Positions 23,167-32,199 of a stretch of 64,000 nt of DNA are shown one piece after another. The stretch is taken from positions 25,217,166 through 25,281,165 of the forward strand of contig NC_092579.1 in the NCBI RefSeq assembly GCF_037975245.1. The letters are read 5' to 3'. Within the stretch, counting starts at the first letter, position 1. Every line of letters starts with the position of its first letter. The position numbers and the translations under genes were made by a program. This DNA is from Apostichopus japonicus (lineage: Eukaryota > Echinodermata > Holothuroidea > Aspidochirotida > Stichopodidae). Below the pieces are notes generated by a model. It did no database searches. It was not told the origin of the DNA and saw nothing but the letters and a program-made list of their open reading frames with translations.

Positions 23167-23433
23167 GGGGGGGGGGGCATTTATCTAACTAAATGGAGGT
23201 ATTGCCCTCAAATGACTATAATTGTTATCTTTGCATGCCTGCACTTGCAATCTAACAAGTATATCCCTGAGTTTTGCACAGTTGGTTCACTCGAGTCTGT
23301 CTTCTTTTGTGTTCTCTTGTTTCAAATTATTGAACTTCTTGAGTTATTATTCAAGTACATTCATTTTAGCCACATTTGAAATGTGCAATCTCCTTTGATG
23401 TACATTGTGTTGTATTTTGTGTCATATCTCTAG

Positions 23434-23570
23434 GATTGTAGCAACTTCCAGGCAGCCAATGCAACTCGCTCAAAGAACAAATCCGCAAACTTATCATCAA
23501 AGGGTGTATTCGGCTGTGCATGTAGACGTGGTATTCCTCGCCTTTTCTTAAGCATGCGCTATGGTGAACG
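23434..23570 (+). pseudogene. KDZ transposase, exon with GVFG-CAC-RRGIP block
   Basis: A 137-bp exon bounded by ATCTCTAG|GATTGT and GAACG|GTGAGT, with both sites close to consensus. The entry phase (0) fits the previous exon and the exit phase (2) fits the next. The product starts DCSNFQAANATRSKN and continues GVFGCACRRGIPRLFLSMRY then GER. In KDZ proteins this is the segment with a small residue-Cys-Arg-His-like block just upstream of the catalytic region. No lesion is visible inside this exon. Together with the next two exons it gives the most convincing KDZ assignment in the window. Confidence 0.85.
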
Positions 23571-25409
23571 GTGAGTATATCAAGTTGTGCTATGATTGTA
23601 ACTCAAGTTCTGTCAAAAGTATATAATATACTCTGAGTGAGAAATTTAATTCAGATTTAAAAAAAATGAACAAGTTATAATAAAATAAAATTAAGATATA
23701 ATCAGCTAGTTACGTTTGTTGATCAGGAAGTTATATCATTATTTAGCATCCATGATACAAGAAAGGGGGTGGTGTGCTGCTTCAGTCAATTTTTGTAAAG
23801 AACCTTGTACCAACACGGCAGTACCCTAGTAGCCATGTTTGGTAATGTACTGAAATAGTTATACTTCCAAGGCAAGTTTGAGGGTATAGCTTAGGATCTT
23901 TCAACCACTTGGGCTGAATATGCCAATTTGATGTGGTTGGGAATGGCCGATAGATTTAAAGCCTGTAAAATGTTTGTCATAGTGCAGATGCTCTGTAAAC
24001 ATATCTTTGACTCTTTCAAGATCCTCTGCCATATTTTAAGCCTAATTCATGTGTCACAACTATCAAATGTTGAGCATTAATAGAGAATACCAAGATATCC
24101 AATGATCGACAGGCCACAGCTACTGTTATTTCTCACATAATCTCATTCCATAAGTTATTGTATCTTTAACAAAGGAATATAATTACTGAAATATCTTTTC
24201 ATGGGCTCTGTGCCACATACACTTCCTTGACCATAGGTCTGATGAAATGGATTAGTTGGCATAGTACAAATGCATAATATTTGTGTTGCTTTGATTTATG
24301 ATGATGTAAGTAAAGTTCAAGTGATGTAAACCAAAACTTCAAACCTATTTGGCACATTTGCATGTCAAACTCAACTTGCAAGAACTCTTTGACTATCAGG
24401 AATGAAATTTAGTTTGCATATTTCAGAAACTAGTGCATTGTTTGTAGTAGCTCTTGAAGGTTGTTCATCACGTGAACACAATGAGATATGCTGGTGGTTG
24501 TCGTGAGCATTCCTGAATGAAGTCCTGAACTGCTCTTCTTTGCCCTCTTTTTATTTGAAGACTATGCCTTTCATCAGACCCAGCTACTATATCCTTTTAG
24601 AGATGTTAACATCTTTTCTTAGTGATGATAAGATGCATCAGAGGTGCAAAGCACACTCAGTATCCACAATCGAATTAATGCATTCATTGATCTTGTCATC
24701 CTAGAAGCCTGCACATGTATCGAAAAGTGTATGCCCTCCCTACGATGCATGTCAAATTGTATGTAATTGGTTTCTGTAGTATTTACACACCATACATTAC
24801 CGTTGATGTGGTGTAACTTGGCCATTGTGGTAACATGGATATCAAACTGCTGTATATTTAGTATGTCTGAGAAATTGGTGTAGAGTGTTCTGATCATGCT
24901 ATTTTATTTACTCACCCTGAGCATGAAATGGTGTGGGATAATTCTAGTGAACATTTTAAAGCATTTTCTGATGGAAGATTTTGATATATTGTCCTCATAG
25001 TTCTTATTTGTCTTTCTAACCGAGTGAATTAACTTGTCCCCTTTTGATGTTTTCTGCTTGTACAAAATAGTTTTAATTATTCACCAGTTTCTCACTAAAG
25101 CACCATTTGTTTGAGTGCATCTATTGGGTGATTGATGTAATGTGTGCAAATTGGCAAAACAATCGACTTGCAGTTAGCACTTCTATTTCCGCAACATACT
25201 CACTCTCACAAGTACACGCACAGGTGATTCCCTATTATATATTACTGTACGTACACATTGTGAACGTAGGTATACAGCCTATCATGATCACATGGTCATA
25301 CATAGCTAATCACTGGTAGTATTGATGCAGATTAAGATTATATTTGTACTTGGAGATCTGTGTTATTGGCCTAAATTTAGCACCCTATATTGTAAAGCAG
25401 TCTTGTATT
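23571..25409. other. KDZ intron sequence
   Basis: About 1.8 kb of AT-rich DNA with no recognisable exon, RNA gene or complete repeat. Confidence 0.45.
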
Positions 25410-25551
25410 ATTTACTTCGCTCCTCGCTTACCTGTCTCCTCACAACCTTAACACCTCATTCTACCGTGCCTATAAAGTCCTGGTAAAATAATAACACTGT
25501 GCGCCCTCTATGACCGAACCCCCCCCCCCTCGGTCACTCCTCACTACTCAT
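25410..25551. repeat. DIRS element 1, left inverted terminal repeat
   Basis: ATTTACTTCGCTCCTCGCTT opens the element. The stretch CTTACCTGTCTCCTCAC through CACTCCTCACTACTCAT is inverted at 31791-31951, including the CCTCGGTCACTCC block and the ACTTTATAGGCACGGT/ACCGTGCCTATAAAGT pair. Confidence 0.9.
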
Positions 25552-26095
25552 TCTACCATTAAAAGTGTCTTCAAGTGAATTTCTTGTGGATATATTTCCC
25601 TTGGATTTCGTCTTGGTTTTCTTTAGCGATCTTTGGAAGTTTCTTTCCTCGGATTCTTAGGAGTATTGCAGTCCTTTCCAGCCCGATAAGTATCCTTTTT
25701 TGTTGAAAGGGAGGGTTTTGGGGACTGTTTTTATTCCTAGTGCGTTTCCGCCCTTAGGTTTTTTGCGGGGGTAGCAGTTCCGCAAACTGCCTAGGTTTCC
25801 CGCCATTTTCCTTCCCCACGCTATAGGCGTGTCGTTGTATTTTCATGTTCATAGCATGTCTACATTGTATTTCTATTCACGATTTCTTCTTCTATATTTC
25901 GCTCTCTCATGTTCTTTTTCAGCTTGTGTTGATTTTGTTAGGCCACTTCGTAGCGTTTTTCGTATTTTGCCGTTGCTAGGTTACTCTACGTACCTCTACT
26001 CACCGTTATGTACCTCCCGTTATCTCCCGTTCTCGTTAGTTTGCATTTTTCCGTAAGCTTAAGAGTTAGTCTTTCCTTAATTCGAGCGTTTTAGT

Positions 26096-26248
26096 ATGTC
26101 TCATAACCAGCTGAAGTTTTTTAACTACTCGATGTTTCGGCCAGGCAGAACCTGGGTCGAACACGATTTGTGTCCTAAGTGTAGAACCTACACCAGACGG
26201 GACCCATGCCTGGTCTGCATAAATTTTTCGCCAGCCCAGTGGCACTAG
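26096..26248 (+). pseudogene. DIRS element 1, truncated Gag-like Cys-cluster ORF
   Basis: An ATG at 26096 opens 50 codons ending at TAG (26246-26248). The start MSHNQLKFFNYSMFRPGR leads into CPKCRTYTRRDPCLVC, a C-x2-C-x8-C-x2-C cluster of the type found near the N terminus of DIRS first-ORF proteins. The related cluster in element 2 (41190-41509) continues well beyond this point, so the stop here is a truncation. The basic segment after it (KGRSKAPAKKR) is duplicated out of frame. The role would be nucleic-acid binding by the element's structural protein. I infer this from position and cysteine pattern only. Confidence 0.6.
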
Positions 26249-26441
26249 ATAGACCAGTGGCTTACGAGTCTAAGAAGCAAGCTTTAGGGCAGGCTGGACT
26301 TGATTCCTTAGGCCATCGGTGCCCCAGAAAAAGATATAGGAGAGACAAGAGAGAGAGAGAGAGGAGGAGGGAGAAGTGGTGAGAGAGGTGGAGGAAAGTG
26401 GCCAGGAGAGGGCCGAAGGAGAGGTGGAGAGAGAGAGAAAG

Positions 26442-26733
26442 AGTACCCCTAACGGTCCCGGCGACGTCCGGTTGATTACGGCCAGAGGGAAGGGCAGGAG
26501 CAAGGCTCCTGCCAAGAAAAGACCTCTTGAGAAGAGGCACGGCTCGGCCGGGCTAGAGGCAACGTCTCAGTCCGGGTCGCAGCAAAGAGTACCCCTAACG
26601 GTCCCGGCGACGTCCGGTTGATTACGGCTAGAGGGAAGGGCAGGAGCAAGGCTCCCGCCAAGAAAAGACTTCTTGAGAAGAGGCACGGCTCGGCCGGGCT
26701 AGAGGCAACGTCTCAGTCCGGGTCGCAGCAAGA
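26442..26733 (+). repeat. 146-bp tandem duplication in DIRS Gag region
   Basis: AGTACCCCTAACGGTCCCGG starts at 26442 and again at 26588, with nearly identical sequence in both units (KGRSKAPAKKR-coding stretch). A 146-bp period is not a multiple of three, so the duplication shifts the Gag frame. Confidence 0.93.
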
Positions 26734-26853
26734 GAGACCATGGAGCGCGGGCTACAGGCCACGGAGAGCTCGGGTCCGAGAGAGAGAGTACGACCGAGGG
26801 GTCGCTGAAACGGAGCCGGTCCCATAGCAGGCTCCGGGAGCCCGGGTCCGGCG

Positions 26854-26855
<2 letters not shown>

Positions 26856-26887
<32 letters not shown>
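26856..26887. repeat. internal A-tract shared by both DIRS elements
   Basis: About 30 A residues precede ATCCCACCGGAAAGGAC. Element 2 has a shorter A-run (41822-41839) at the equivalent place before ATCCGACCGGAACGGAC. Confidence 0.85.
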
Positions 26888-26889
<2 letters not shown>

Positions 26890-27239
26890 AAAATAAAAAT
26901 CCCACCGGAAAGGACAGAATGTCCGGGTCGAGGAGTACCGGCGTGGTGGTACCCGGCGTGGTACGCACACAGAGACGGGCTCCGGGAGCCTGGGTCCGGC
27001 GAGGCCCCGGGTCTGGCGAGACCCCGGGTCCGGCGAGACTCGAAGGGAAGGCAGAACCGAGGTTTCACTCCAGATCCGAGACCGCCCCCGGAGCCGAGAA
27101 CCAGAGCTATACAATCGACTGCTGGGTCCTCAGAGATTGGCTCCGGAGGGCCCGGGCCCGACGAGAATGGGGGCGCAGGGGCAGAAGCCCGGTCCGCAGA
27201 TCTCCAACAGGATCCAAAACTGGTCCCGAAGTCGGGAGC

Positions 27240-27325
27240 CTACGAGAGTAACAACATTTACAACTGCGACATTTACAATAACATTTACAACTACAACAAC
27301 ATTTACAACGAGATTAACAACTGCT
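27240..27325. repeat. (ACAACATTT)-type short tandem repeat inside DIRS 1
   Basis: AACAACATTTACAACT-like units recur about five times. The matching region of element 2 (42205-42240) has only a short AATAACAACTGC, so the repeat expanded in element 1. Confidence 0.8.
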
Positions 27326-27424
27326 AGGCCCCCAGAACAGGGTAGCAGGTGCAGAAGCCCGGCCCGCAGACCCCCTAACCGGAGCCGCGGCCGGTCCTGA
27401 GGCCGGGAACCGAAGAGATTACCA

Positions 27425-27706
27425 ATGCCGGGCCCCCAGAACGGGGTAGCAGGGGCAAGCGCCCAATCCGAAAAGAGAACCAGCCCCAAGACAGGTTCCC
27501 ACGGCAAAGGGAGATATACTTATCCCCAGACACCGAACACAGACATCGGTGACGAGGAGCGATCGCAACCCACGGCCAGCCCGGCCGCGACACCACGATC
27601 AATCCCAGACCAAAGAATGGAACCTGATTTGTTCCCCGGCAAGGACAACCTGGTTTGCAGAGCGTCGGTCAACCTGTCCGGCCTAGACGACGAGGTCGAC
27701 CCCTAG
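27425..27706 (+). pseudogene. DIRS element 1, conserved C-terminal tail of first ORF
   Basis: This frame runs through ATPRSIPDQRMEPDLFPG and LVCRASVNLSGLDDEVDP to a stop at 27704-27706. Element 2 has the same peptide and stop (to 42589) with only scattered substitutions. A shared frame ending at the same stop in two otherwise different copies indicates that this was the true C terminus of the element's first protein. Its biochemical role is not known to me. The upstream Arg/Gly/Pro-rich region is low complexity, with RSPNRSR-type motifs repeated (RRPPNRSRGRS, RRSPNRSRARS). Confidence 0.6.
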
Positions 27707-28118
27707 ATTTCGGGGTTACAGAGGACGGTTACTCCCGCTTCCCAGAATAGGGGGAGTGTCCCCCCCCCCCGGAACTAGCAGCTTGAGCGGCGACGACAGG
27801 TTCGAATCATTTGCGGAAAAACACCGCTACCACTACACATCCCAAATGTGTGTTTATTTATCGAGTACCTGCAGACACTCATGGGTCATATTCTCCTCGC
27901 TAATTATACTCCTCTCTAATCATAATTCATCGCCATTTGCCTAGGTTAAAATCTTACTTGTGTTTAAAAACACTGTCGTTTAAAACACTGGTGAACCCAC
28001 TTCCAGAACATGTTAAAATGCGTAAGACTGAGGGGTTTCAAATCGGTTCTCATGACGTACAGTATTCTGTTTACTTTAAAACCTTGGAAAAATGCTAGGA
28101 AGAGAACTTTCTCGAGAC

Positions 28119-28170
28119 TTGGCAAAGTGCCAGGAAACATAACGCTCATAGATCCTTGGCAAACTGCCAG
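28119..28170. promoter_or_regulatory. two NFI-like palindromes in DIRS 1
   Basis: TTGGCAAAGTGCCAG (28119-28133) and TTGGCAAACTGCCAG (28156-28170) match the nuclear factor I full-site pattern TTGGC-N5-GCCAA at all but the last base. Element 2 has three more. Binding is inference. Confidence 0.45.
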
Positions 28171-28925
28171 AAAAAAAGGTACAACGTGGCACATTTGTTA
28201 AGAGAGGAGGGGGGGCCAAGCAGTCACCTGGCTTGACACGTGTAAGCTCAACTTTTACTGCAACGAGCTATCGACTACGTGAGCGATCCTATGGAATAAG
28301 CCTTTCTCCCTATTTCTTTGGTGAATTACCAAGACAAACGCGTTAGTAAGTTGAAAAAGGGGTAGGATACAACCCCAGCAAGTTACAAGCGCTAACACGC
28401 TCCGAACATATAGCATGCGCTTCATGAACAATGTTCGATGTTCCGACATCTTAAGCAGAGTTGCATTTCGTAGCACCTGATGGCCTAGTCTTGACTAGCC
28501 TAGGCGCTAGGTGGTTTCAATAGGAAGCTGGAAACCTTTACTGCACTACGAAATGGACACATCTCGACAGGAAGAGATTTGAGAAGTAACGGGTACGTTA
28601 TCTTAACATTCAATACGTGTTTATTACGTTAAATGTGGTGTTGATAAAACGTTGACATAAGATGTCTATGAGATATTACGTTATATTAATGTTATATTAA
28701 TGTCTTAACGGAAAATGTTTTGAAATAATAGCCCCTAAAGGGTTTCGGTAACATATTTCTTACACCTCTAATAACGCTATCATAGCAAAAGACTAAACAT
28801 TTAGTAACGCCTTTGTGTTTGCTGAGTAACTCCCTGGACTCCGTTAAACAGCCAGGATTTATGAGGTGGAATTTCTACAAACCCACCCTACACATCCCCT
28901 GTTGGGAGTTTGTTCCTGGTGAGTA

Positions 28926-29190
28926 GGGCTGTAGCTTAGTTAGCACAGTGGTTAAACCCGGTGCCTTCCAATCAAAAGGTCCCCGGTTCAAGTCACCCCA
29001 AGATTAATGTATGTTGTCCAGTTACTGAGCTGTTGACAATTCATAGTCATGGACATTAAATATGAATGTACGAGACTGACTTTGGTCAGCTTGCAGCTTT
29101 GATAAGCCAATGAGGCTTCTTCACAAGTTCCTACTTGCAGGATGATCTAAATTACATACACAAATACATACATATACTGTAGTTGTAAAA
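28926..29190 (+). mobile_element. tRNA-derived SINE
   Basis: The head TAGCTTAGTTAGCACAGTGG resembles an RNA polymerase III box A, and GGTTCAAGTCACC resembles box B about 40 bp later. A non-tRNA body follows, then a CATACA-rich tail (29153-29180). It lies in the DIRS 1 interior on the + strand. Confidence 0.7.
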
Positions 29191-29261
29191 GCCACATAGC
29201 AGCTGTAGCATTGATTAAGACTCTGATGAAGCAAACTATCCATTCAGTACTCAATCTTTGG

Positions 29262-29515
29262 AGAGCACTGTGGTCAAGCGGTGTAGGCAGTGTACTGGTG
29301 ATCTAAGGCTTGCAGGTTTTAGTCCTGGCCAGATCATTCTGTTGTTTCCTTGGGCAAGGCACTTTATCTCCATTGCCTCTTTCCATCCAGGAGGGATTTC
29401 TCTCTGTTTAACAGGTTATTGTTGACCAGGGTAATATTGCTAGCGCCTCTGGCTTCGTTATCGATAGATAGGCCGGCGCAGTTCAACCCTCAATATTATT
29501 ATTAATATTTTTTTT
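29262..29515 (+). mobile_element. second tRNA-derived SINE with conserved core
   Basis: Box A-like TGGTCAAGCGGTGTAGGC and box B-like GGTTTTAGTCCTGGCC are followed by TTCCTTGGGCAAGGCACTTT, a core word seen in several animal SINE families. It ends in ATT repeats and a T-run (29487-29515). Confidence 0.75.
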
Positions 29516-29826
29516 CATGGAAAGAAACTCCATTAAACCTCCCTACAGGGTACAGCTTAGGTCTACATCATCAAGGCATTACTTTTCTTCAGAGGTTTTC
29601 TGATTGCAACTGGTTGATAACTAAAGGGGTCATCAGCGGTACTGTGGTACTGCAAGCAGTACTGCGAGTGCTGCTGTACTGCAGGCGCTAACAAGGTCAT
29701 CATACAGGCCACTGTCCTTGACTTCTTTAGCAGCATATACAGAGAAACCACTTTCCTGCACCACAGTGGCGTCAGCAGGGCAAGGGATCGGCCCCAACAC
29801 TCTATTTGCAAAGATAACCAGGTTTC

Positions 29827-30126
29827 ATGTACTTTCGCCTCGCTCTCAGGACTGTGGGGTTGGGGCTCTCTGGAGCCCTCCCAAGCCCAAGTACAGGGCA
29901 CTTTGATCACCATCCTCTCAGACAACACGATGGTGGTGGCATACTGTACAGTAGCTACATCAATAGACAGGGTGGCACCAGGGCAGAGAGATTGTGCCGT
30001 CTGGCATGGGAGACCCTCACCACAGCTGCAGAATCTGGCATGGCCCTATGGGTCTCCCATATAGCCAGAAAGGAGAGTGTGAGGGCCGATGCTCTGCCCA
30101 GGGGACAACTCGACCCCGACGAGTAA
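29827..30126 (+). pseudogene. DIRS element 1, RNase H remnant
   Basis: This frame includes SYINRQGGTRAERLCRLAWE and later HIARKESVRADALPRGQLD with PDE. These match the DIRS/retroelement RNase H pattern: a conserved NRQGGTRS-like block, then N/S-RADALSR near the C terminus. The upstream part of the domain (ITILSDNTMVVAY, with the expected SDN Asp) lies in another frame ending about 29945, so a frameshift of about 10-11 bases separates them. The domain would degrade the RNA of RNA-DNA hybrids during reverse transcription. The reverse transcriptase that should precede it is not recognisable in 27707-29760. Confidence 0.78.
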
Positions 30127-30552
30127 ACCCTTCGCAAGGAATATGCGGTAGGTTTTTCCACATGTTCGGCATACCTCTGATAGACCTGTTTACGACAAAG
30201 GGCAACAATGGGCTGCCCATCTTTTGTAATAGGCGGTCCCACCTGCAGCCTTCCACATAGCGCCAGGTCCCTGCCTTGAGACGGACCAGAGGTTTAAAGT
30301 CTTCCCCCCTTTGGCATGATCAGCCAGATACTGAGGAAGATTCGCAGCTCCAAGGGTAAATTCATCCTAGTGGCTCCCTCCGGATCCCGGGTCCCAGGCC
30401 GCAGGTCCCACACGCAGGCCCCAGACGGGGACGTCTGGTTTTCCAGACGGCTCCACGCTGGGCATTAGCCCAGACATTGACCAGCTCACCAAAGGCATGG
30501 CTAATCGCCGTCCACGAGTCAGACAGTTAGCCCCCTCTGCGGGGCTCTCAGC

Positions 30553-31165
30553 AGTGCTGCATGCCCTGGCAGGGCCGCTGTACGAATCAATGGGGAACGC
30601 TTCCCTGGCTGCTCTTACAAAGAAAACACTCTTCGTCATTGCGGTAGCGTCAGCGTGAAGGAGTTACCTCCAAGCCCTAACAACCAAACAGAACCACATC
30701 AGATTCGAGGGCCATGGGGCGAGGACGGTTCCAGACCCGTCCCTTATTGCCAAGAACCGGGCCTTGACTTTCTTGCCCGGGGACATTTTCTTTCCGGAAA
30801 TCAAAACCCTTTCATCAGTGGCTGAGGACAAGCGATGGTGCCCAGTCAGGGCACTGAAGTGGTACTTAAACAGGACAGAGAAGTTGAGACAAACAACCTC
30901 CCTTTTCATCCTGCCACGACCACCTTAAACAGCAGCCGCCAAGGATACCCTATCCCGATGGCTAGTAGATGATCCGCCCGTTCACGAGGGGGGGGGGATA
31001 CCCGGCCAAGAGATCACAACATCAGTGGGGCCTCGGCTTCCACAGCTCTCTCTGCCGGTATCCCGATACAGGACATCCTCAAGGTGGCAGCGTGGAAAAC
31101 ACCAACTACGTTCGTCGCCTGTTACTTACCTGACACTCTACATGCTGAGGCAGCTTTTGGTAGCG
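30553..31165 (+). pseudogene. DIRS element 1, tyrosine recombinase remnant
   Basis: One frame carries TKKTLFVIAVASA, LQALTTKQNHIRFEG and WCPVRALKWYLNRTEKLR, the N-terminal and middle parts of a DIRS recombinase. After the G-run at about 30989-30998 the match continues in another frame: ISGASASTALSAGIPIQDIL, then AAWKTPTTFVACYL. The latter ends with the position of the catalytic tyrosine, followed by FGSAVM, a common DIRS C terminus. Stops (for example near 30657 and 30926) and the homopolymer frameshift show it is inactive. The enzyme would integrate the circular DNA intermediate. Confidence 0.82.
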
Positions 31166-31235
31166 CGGTGATGCGAGGTCCGGTTGGTACTTGGTCCCAC
31201 CCCTCGGGCCTCCCACCATCGGGCAGTGCCACTCG

Positions 31236-31333
31236 GTGCTAAGGTTGTGAGGAGACAGGTAAGCGAGGAGCGAAGTAAATATTCCAAAACTTACTGGTTT
31301 GGATATTTACGAGTGACGAGCTTACCTGTCTCC
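31236..31333. repeat. DIRS element 1, internal complementary region
   Basis: The first half (GGAGACAGGTAAGCGAGGAG then CGAAGTAAAT) is the reverse complement of the left end. The second half (ATTCCAAAACTTACTGGTTT onward) is the reverse complement of the right end. The two meet at AGTAAATATTCC, reproducing the circle junction. Confidence 0.93.
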
Positions 31334-31790
31334 ATTCCCGCCTCCCTCCCCCGAGGGGGTGTGACACAGCCGGACGGGGGAGCAGTCGTTCGACTAGGCT
31401 CACGACTCCAAGCACAACACCAGATAGACAGAGCCAACAACTACTAAGATTCACCGGCCAGGTCTATCGGTGAGGGTAACTTTGTACCCTGTGTATTTCA
31501 TATGCGTACTCACCTAAGTTGTCTTAGGGTTAGCAAGTGTTGGGCCTTTACAGGATGAGGCTCCTTGTTAGGAAAAAGGGGTAGTTTCGCCTGCAGGGCT
31601 CAGGAGAGTGTCCCCCCCCTTACCCGCTGCGGCGGGGAGGATTACACTCTCCCTGCTAGGAAGGCATCAGTGCCCTTTGTTAAGGACTCACCTTTGAGAA
31701 GTTTAGTCGACGGGAGTCCTTGGGGATGGCCAGAGGATTCTGGCCACCCCTATTTCGGTGACCGTGAGGCCACTTTTAAGGAGTGGTCTC

Positions 31791-31951
31791 ATGAGTAGTG
31801 AGGAGTGACCGAGGGGGGGGTTCGGTCATAGAGGGTGCACAGTATTATTATTTTACCAGGACTTTATAGGCACGGTAAATGAGGTGCTAAGGTTGTGAGG
31901 AGACAGGTAAGCTCGTCACTCGTAAATATCCAAACCAGTAAGTTTTGGAAT
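31791..31951. repeat. DIRS element 1, right inverted terminal repeat
   Basis: ATGAGTAGTGAGGAGTGACC through GAGGAGACAGGTAAG is the inverse of 25410-25551, continuing to AGTTTTGGAAT at the edge. The extreme 40 bp differ from the left end, as the ICR shows. Confidence 0.9.
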
Positions 31952-32138
31952 AATTAATGGTCTTGCCATGGTATGAAATGAGCTCTGTACTTTCCACAGT
32001 AATTCTAAATAAGGATCATCCTAAGCCTTGAAGTAACAATAAGAATTTCTCCCAAGTCCTAAGAGGGCATAAGAATTGAAAGGTATATTAGCAGCTTTTT
32101 CCATGTTAACACTTTTAGGTAATTTTTTCCTTTTGCAG

Positions 32139-32199
32139 GTATGCATACCCAGCACTACTGTTAAAGAAGTTGGTTGGTGGCAGTACATTGCACTATCAT
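32139..32199 (+). pseudogene. KDZ transposase, exon following the GER block
   Basis: TTTTGCAG|GTATGC opens a 61-bp exon whose first base completes the Arg codon left by 23570. The product is YAYPALLLKKLVGGSTLHYH, then a donor CAT|GTAACT. KDZ proteins have an aromatic/Leu-rich helix exactly here, immediately before the YDI-x-C catalytic segment. Without the splice the frame runs to a TAG about 60 bp later. The phase agreement across an intron of 8.6 kb, 6.5 kb of it DIRS, supports the exon. The following catalytic exon was not found. Confidence 0.65.

Larger units (their letters stand above)
25410..31951 (+). mobile_element. DIRS-type tyrosine-recombinase retrotransposon, decayed
   Basis: DIRS elements replicate through a circular intermediate and insert with a tyrosine recombinase, so they lack target duplications. 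They carry inverted terminal repeats plus an internal complementary region (ICR) reproducing both extreme ends. All three landmarks are here: left ITR 25410-25551, right ITR 31791-31951 and ICR 31236-31333. In order follow a Gag-like Cys cluster (26096), a basic GC-rich region, a conserved tail ending LSGLDDEVDP (27706), two SINEs, an RNase H remnant (29827-30126) and a recombinase remnant (30553-31165). Reverse transcriptase is not recognisable. Stops and frameshifts show it is dead. It lies in the KDZ intron between 23570 and 32139, ending 187 bp before that exon. Confidence 0.88.

Noticed and set aside
26628-27114. Minus-strand frames with runs of Phe
   Set aside because: They read through the A-tract and GC-rich repeats of DIRS 1 in antisense.
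28926-29000. Functional tRNA gene
   Set aside because: Box A and box B are present, but the arms do not form a full cloverleaf and a SINE body and tail follow.
29563-30256. Minus-strand frames of 79-121 codons
   Set aside because: Antisense shadows of the DIRS RNase H region.
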